From Phallusia mammillata (lineage: Eukaryota > Chordata > Ascidiacea > Phlebobranchia > Ascidiidae), in contig QLIY01000110.1 in assembly GCA_003260075.1 (NCBI GenBank), positions 1 through 64,000 of the forward strand: a stretch of DNA of 64,000 nt, written 5' to 3'. This document shows positions 59,939-64,000 of this stretch, in pieces. The notes under the pieces are model-generated. The model was not told the DNA's origin. It saw only the letters and a program-made list of their open reading frames with translations, and did not search any database. Numbering within the stretch: the first letter of the stretch is position 1; each line of letters starts with the position of its first letter. A program made the translations under genes and the position numbers.

Positions 59939-60710
59939 TTCTACAGTATTTGGTCGTATTCAAGTTTTTAAATTACGAAGCCTTCAGTTTTTATTTTCAC
60001 TTCTCTGCCTTCATTACAGTAAGAGTTGAAATTTCGAGACGATTTTCGACAAAACCCTCAGGCCAATTTCGACAGACCCCTTTTTCGTATCAGGGGTCAA
60101 AAAATTTTGAAAAAATGATCTGCCGTTCCCCGGAATATTCCAGTTTTAAACTTGTTCTCTCCGAAACTCCAAACCGGTTTAAACCGGAATCGAAAACCAG
60201 AAATTTTAAATTGGTTCCGAAAAAAACCTAAGACTAACACCCTTACTGTTTTTGATTTTGGGATCTATCGAAGCGGGTAGAATGCGTTGGTAAATTTGGA
60301 CGACAGAAATATTTGCTCGTTGCAGTTATGAAAAAATAAAGCTTAAACGTGCGGTGTCAGCCTGGTAAAATTCAATATGATTTGGGTCAAATTTGAACTA
60401 AAACTTAAAATATCCCAATTATTATACTTGTGCAAATGCTCAAGCAAGACTCCATTGAATTATTTTTGGATAAAAGTGTGAAATTTGTAAGCAAGCTTGT
60501 GCGGTGTTGAGTTTATTGCACATGGTTAAAAACAAAAACATTGCGATACAAATTCAGTTCTTAAACAAAGGTCATGGCTAATAGCGCCACATAATAGTAT
60601 TTTCCTGCTTTTGCATAAGCGCAGACGGTCAGCAAGTTATGAGTTAGCAAATGGGCTCCTTTAACAGACGAAAATTATTTCCAAATGCATGATCTTTAAT
60701 GTTTGATGCT
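59939..60710. other. Spacer between SDR units
   Basis: No gene. Parts (for example TTTTCCTGCTTTTGCATAAG near 60598) match the regions after copies A and C, showing that the duplicated unit includes 3' flanking sequence. Confidence 0.5.
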
Positions 60711-61121
60711 TTATGGTGAAATATTTGTAAGTTTCAAACTCTCCGTCCACAACTTTTTGGCAGCTTTAACATCCGTAGCGTAACTAGGCAACGCCAAAGG
60801 AGCTAAATTCTCGAAAAATTCACCAAGTTTGTGATATCTTCATCTAGGGCACAATACATGATCGTTTGAGCTCCAAGAAACGGTGTTCTGTTGATAAAAT
60901 AAACACCCAAGTAAAACCAACAAATGTATATAGATACTTTAGATTAATTTACTGACCTTATAATGGTTGATGTGACTAGATTGATAAGCGTTAGTAACAG
61001 CGTATTATTTGCATTCCTACTTATTTCCGTCTTTGTCATCCCTGAAAAAAAACACGTTAAAATTTTTAATTACAACTAATGAATGCAGTAAACTTGTTCG
61101 GTAACCCAACATGGTGTAGTG

Positions 61122-61475
61122 CAGTGGTTCTCAACCTTCCGTGGACCGTGGCCCCTAAAAGTAACTTTTGGACCTCGCCCTCTTCAAGTAACGTTGTAGG
61201 ACCCGCGGCCCCTTTTAAAAATGTAAATGGCAATCTCGTGTTGGAATTCGGTACTAATTTCGACTTTAAACAGGTCGAATAGAATAAACAAGAATCCGTA
61301 ATCGTAAAAACCTCAATATAGACAAATAGTATGTGAAAAAGTCGATTAAATTAGGGAATAAAATTAAAAGGGAAATGGATTTTAGTGGGTGTTTCTGGTG
61401 AATCTACGCACGTCCCCCCCGGAACACAGCTCTTGGGCCCCCTGGGGGGTAATGGGCCCTGGTTGAGAACCACTG
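61122..61475. mobile_element. hAT-type element, SDR copy B intron 5
   Basis: Ends CAGTGGTTCTCAACCTTCCG and GGTTGAGAACCACTG; flanks GTGTAGTG and GTCTAGTG match at seven of eight bases. 354 bases, no coding frame. Confidence 0.8.
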
Positions 61476-61545
61476 GTCTAGTGGTTAGCGTTACAAGATT
61501 TCTGGCTGTAAACCTCTATAACGTATCCTCTTTTTCCCAAAGCAA
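61476..61545 (+). repeat. tRNA-derived (SINE-like) sequence
   Basis: GTCTAGTGGTTAGCG (A-box-like) followed by GGCTGTAAACCTCTAT (degenerate B box). A similar sequence occurs at about 57222-57265. Confidence 0.45.
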
Positions 61546-61740
61546 GAAACTAGAGTGACGTTGTCCTAACCTCATTAAAATGTATTGATCTAATTGAAAG
61601 TTATAACCCAAGTTATACAAAAAATGGTCCTACACGCCCCCCCCCCCAAAGCAAGAAACTAGAGTGACGTTGTCCTAACCTCATTAAAATGTATCGATCT
61701 AATTGAAAGTTATAACCCAAGTTATGCAAAAAATGGTCCT
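61544..61740. repeat. Duplicated join with C run, SDR copy B intron
   Basis: About 93 bases before the C run (61637-61647) are repeated after it with a few substitutions (GTATTG versus GTATCG; TTATAC versus TTATGC). Confidence 0.8.
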
Positions 61741-62060
61741 ATGCGGATCTGCACATCGATAACACATGAGGTCGTAGTTCCACTTGTTAGGGTCAAAAAA
61801 CAAACATGCTCAAAACGATAAACCGAACGCGAGGCGTTTTTCTTGGAAATGTTTGAAACGCTGTGTTGAAGGTCAGTTGCCGGAAAACGTATGTTCAGTT
61901 ATGGTTAGCGGAGGCCTTTGATTCCCAAACTGTGGCACGCGAAGGTCTTTCAGGTAGCACCCGAGCTTACTTTCGTTGACAGGAGATAAATAAAAAAAAG
62001 ATGTTTTAAATGCCTTTCGATATCAGATTTGCCTTGCTATAGAGCATTTGTTTATAAAGG

Positions 62061-62283
62061 CAGTGGTGGGATTCAGCCGGTTCGCACCGGTTCTATAGAA
62101 CCGTCTCACTAAATGGTGGGATTCAGCCGGTTCGCACCGGTTCTATAGAACCGTCTCACGAATTTTATGAGCGAACCGGTTAGCATTACTGGTTACTGTC
62201 AATGAGCTTTTGTAACAGAACCGGCTGAAAAATATGACTTTTGTGACAGAACCGGCCGACAAAAAACTTGAATCCCAGCACTG
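62061..62283. mobile_element. hAT-type element with internal tandem duplication
   Basis: Ends CAGTGGTGGGATTCAGCC and TTGAATCCCAGCACTG. A unit of about 51 bases with CGGTTCGCACCGGTTC is present twice in tandem at the left end, and GAACCGGC motifs recur through the interior. The target duplication is poor. Confidence 0.65.
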
Positions 62284-62561
62284 CATTAAGCTTGTTGTAA
62301 ATTGTAAATTTATTTTGAAGGAGGGTTTGGTGCAATACGGGTTGATTTGGTCACGATAAAAAAAGTTTGATCTAAAATGCCTAACTGCATAACACACCTG
62401 GACGAACGCTATAGGCAGTGATTCCGGAATCAGAATACCTCCGATGTAATTCTGACGAGAAGTAAATGTTGGCCAACTTTGTGTAAGCGTAAGCTTTGAA
62501 ATCACCAACTAAACCGGTCGAGTCCTCCTGTATGGCATCATAGTCAAAAGAAGATATCATT

Positions 62562-64000
62562 CTGCAAGCATAAATATTAAAAGCAGAGTTCAGATCATAG
62601 TTGTAAGTCTGGCCGGGTTCGGGCTTAGGTTTCTTCGACTTTACACTCTGTGTCAGTATTTTTTCGAATAAATTTAACTAGCTAAGTAGCTAGTTGCTGG
62701 ACCTGACCTAATGTCAAACAGCCCTAAATCGCCTTTTGTTTGTTGTCTTGGTCTTTCCTGGGGCTTTAATGTATAGGCCTGTCAATCAAACTTTCGGGCA
62801 TAAACGGGCTTCTCAAAAACGATTCATGTTCGGGCCGGGTTTCGGGCTTGCACTTTCGGGTTCGGGCCGGGCTCGGGCTCCAATTTCAGGCCCGTTCACA
62901 ACCCTTGTTCAGGTAGCTTCAGGTAACAGAATAACAATGCTTGAGTTATTTTTTCGTGGCGAAACAAACATGGGGACACAATGCAACAAAAGGTCACCAT
63001 ACCGAAAATAAGCCAAGCTTTCAAACGTTTTTGGACGATCAAGGTTAAAAGAACTGCAGCTGCATAGTAATTAAGTTGCAAGGCGTTATGGGCCGATCAG
63101 GATTCAAAACACAGCAAGTTTGGTGCACGGCGGTGACATGACTTGGCACCTGACAGGCAAGTACTTTTCGAAAACCAACGATATGACTAAAATGCTACTG
63201 TTAAGGCATACTCAAAAACAAGTATTTGTATTTATTTGTATTTCTAAGTTTAATAAGAATTTTCCGCGTTAACTTTTATTTGCTGGTGCGTCGCAAGTCC
63301 ACAAAACTTTTCCAGGGGCGTCGCAACAAAAAAAGCTTGAGAACCACTGGCCTACCCCCCCCCCTCAAAATTTTCGATTTTGAAAACCGGTTTGAACCGG
63401 TTTGGAGGTTCGCTAGGAGGCAGAAACCGGTTCTAACCGGTTTGGAACTGCAATATTCCTGCGAAAACCCACCGAAAACGGATTTTTTCCGATTTTTTGG
63501 CCCGCAAAAATCGAAAAAACGGAAAGGCTATATAGCCTTAGGGTTTTTTCGAAAATCGGGTCGAAATTTTCGATTTTGAAAACCGGTATTTTCGATTTTG
63601 AAAACCGGTTTATATCCGATTTACAAAATCTTGCCAGTGACTTCAGTTTAGCATTGTAACACACAGGGCAGTTAAAGTTAGAACTGATTTGTACTATGTA
63701 CTTCTATGATTGTGGTTTTGGGCTTTTTGAAATTAAAACCGAGAAATAAGTTAAAGCCTAATTTTAAGGGGTTTTCTGTACAGCAAAATCTGTTAGAGAC
63801 GTTTGATAGTAAATGTGTAATGATGACATTCCAGTAGTAAAACTATGTGTGTTTGTAAAGGGGTCGCGTTGGTTCATAAAACCTCTAAAAGGGGTCGCAG
63901 AGTAAAAAAATGACTTAATGGATTAGTTCACTTAATCGAATAATTAATTTATAGGTATAATTCACTTAGTCGAATAATTAATTGAATGAAATAATTTACT
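62562..64000. other. SDR copy B intron and repeats up to the window edge
   Basis: Contains the second GGGTTCGGGC repeat (about 62600-62905), intron sequence homologous to 58030-58230, a truncated GCGTCGC-family hAT end (about 63275-63350), a C run (63355-63364), and a tract of TTTTCGATTTTGAAAACCGG and AACCGGTTTGAACCGGTTT repeats at 63365-63620. No exon seen. Confidence 0.5.

Larger units (their letters stand above)
60711..62561 (-). pseudogene. Retinol dehydrogenase-like SDR (copy B), partial and frameshifted
   Basis: Recognisable exons: 62561-62398 (exon 5, with the YxxxK motif as YAYTK), 61041-60957 (exon 6) and 60887-60711 (exon 7). Exon 5 has the same length as in copy A, and the sequence beyond 62561 shares intron sequence with copy A, so exons 1-4 probably lie past the window edge. 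Exon 7 is four bases shorter than in copies A and C: ACAAACTTGGTGAA lacks AGTG, which shifts the frame after ITNL and stops early. It may be a disabled allele, a pseudogene, or an assembly error, since copy C carries the intact version. Confidence 0.7.

Noticed and set aside
59764..60231. A 155-codon plus-strand frame
   Set aside because: It runs through a hAT-type miniature element and non-coding spacer; composition is not protein-like and no motif is present.
1..64000. CRISPR arrays, bacterial operons or integrated viral genes
   Set aside because: No regularly spaced repeats, no bacterial-type gene layout and no viral polymerase, integrase or capsid-like frame seen.

Overview
The window is AT-rich eukaryotic DNA with compact, multi-exon, protein-coding genes (short introns, GT-AG junctions) and many small DNA transposons. 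An ascidian tunicate is my best guess. The reasons are the gene set, including an integrin alpha chain with an inserted I (von Willebrand A) domain, an arrangement known only from chordates; the very short intergenic distances; and the high allelic divergence visible inside the assembly. The species cannot be named from sequence alone.

Layout. 1-3161: no convincing gene. 3162-7773 (+): PA2G4/EBP1, nine coding exons. 9358-12042 (+): an alpha-catenin whose whole coding region is one exon. 12864-29675 (+): VPS50/syndetin, 22 coding exons spread over 17 kb with introns full of hAT-type miniature elements. It starts about 90 bases after the alpha-catenin poly(A) signal, so the two may be co-transcribed. 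32478-34910 (-): a complete four-exon CYP2-clan cytochrome P450, with a ghost copy of its first exon at 35355-35758. 39022-42507 (-): SPAG6, ten exons, divergent from PDCD5 at 43245-44768 (+), six exons. 45425-53678 (-): a short integrin-alpha-like gene that seems to end just after the I domain, tail to tail with PDCD5. 54973-64000 (-): a tandem array of retinol-dehydrogenase-like SDR genes: one nearly complete unit, one frameshifted unit running off the window edge, and one two-exon fragment.

The strangest layer is not biological. Homopolymer runs of about 10 G (left part) or 10 C (right part), and six longer runs of 43-98, sit at joins. Most of the short ones separate two nearly identical copies of the flanking sequence that differ by a few substitutions and indels. 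They look like assembly gaps between overlapping (probably allelic) contig ends, filled with G. They create false duplicates (P450 exon 1, VPS50 exon 14) and false poly-Gly/poly-Pro reading frames. All runs are G up to 35287 and C from 42307, so the scaffold orientation probably changes between those points.

The genes share no pathway: translation/growth control (PA2G4), cell adhesion (alpha-catenin, integrin-like), endosomal recycling (VPS50), oxidation of small molecules (P450, SDR), ciliary central apparatus (SPAG6) and apoptosis/chaperone-linked PDCD5.
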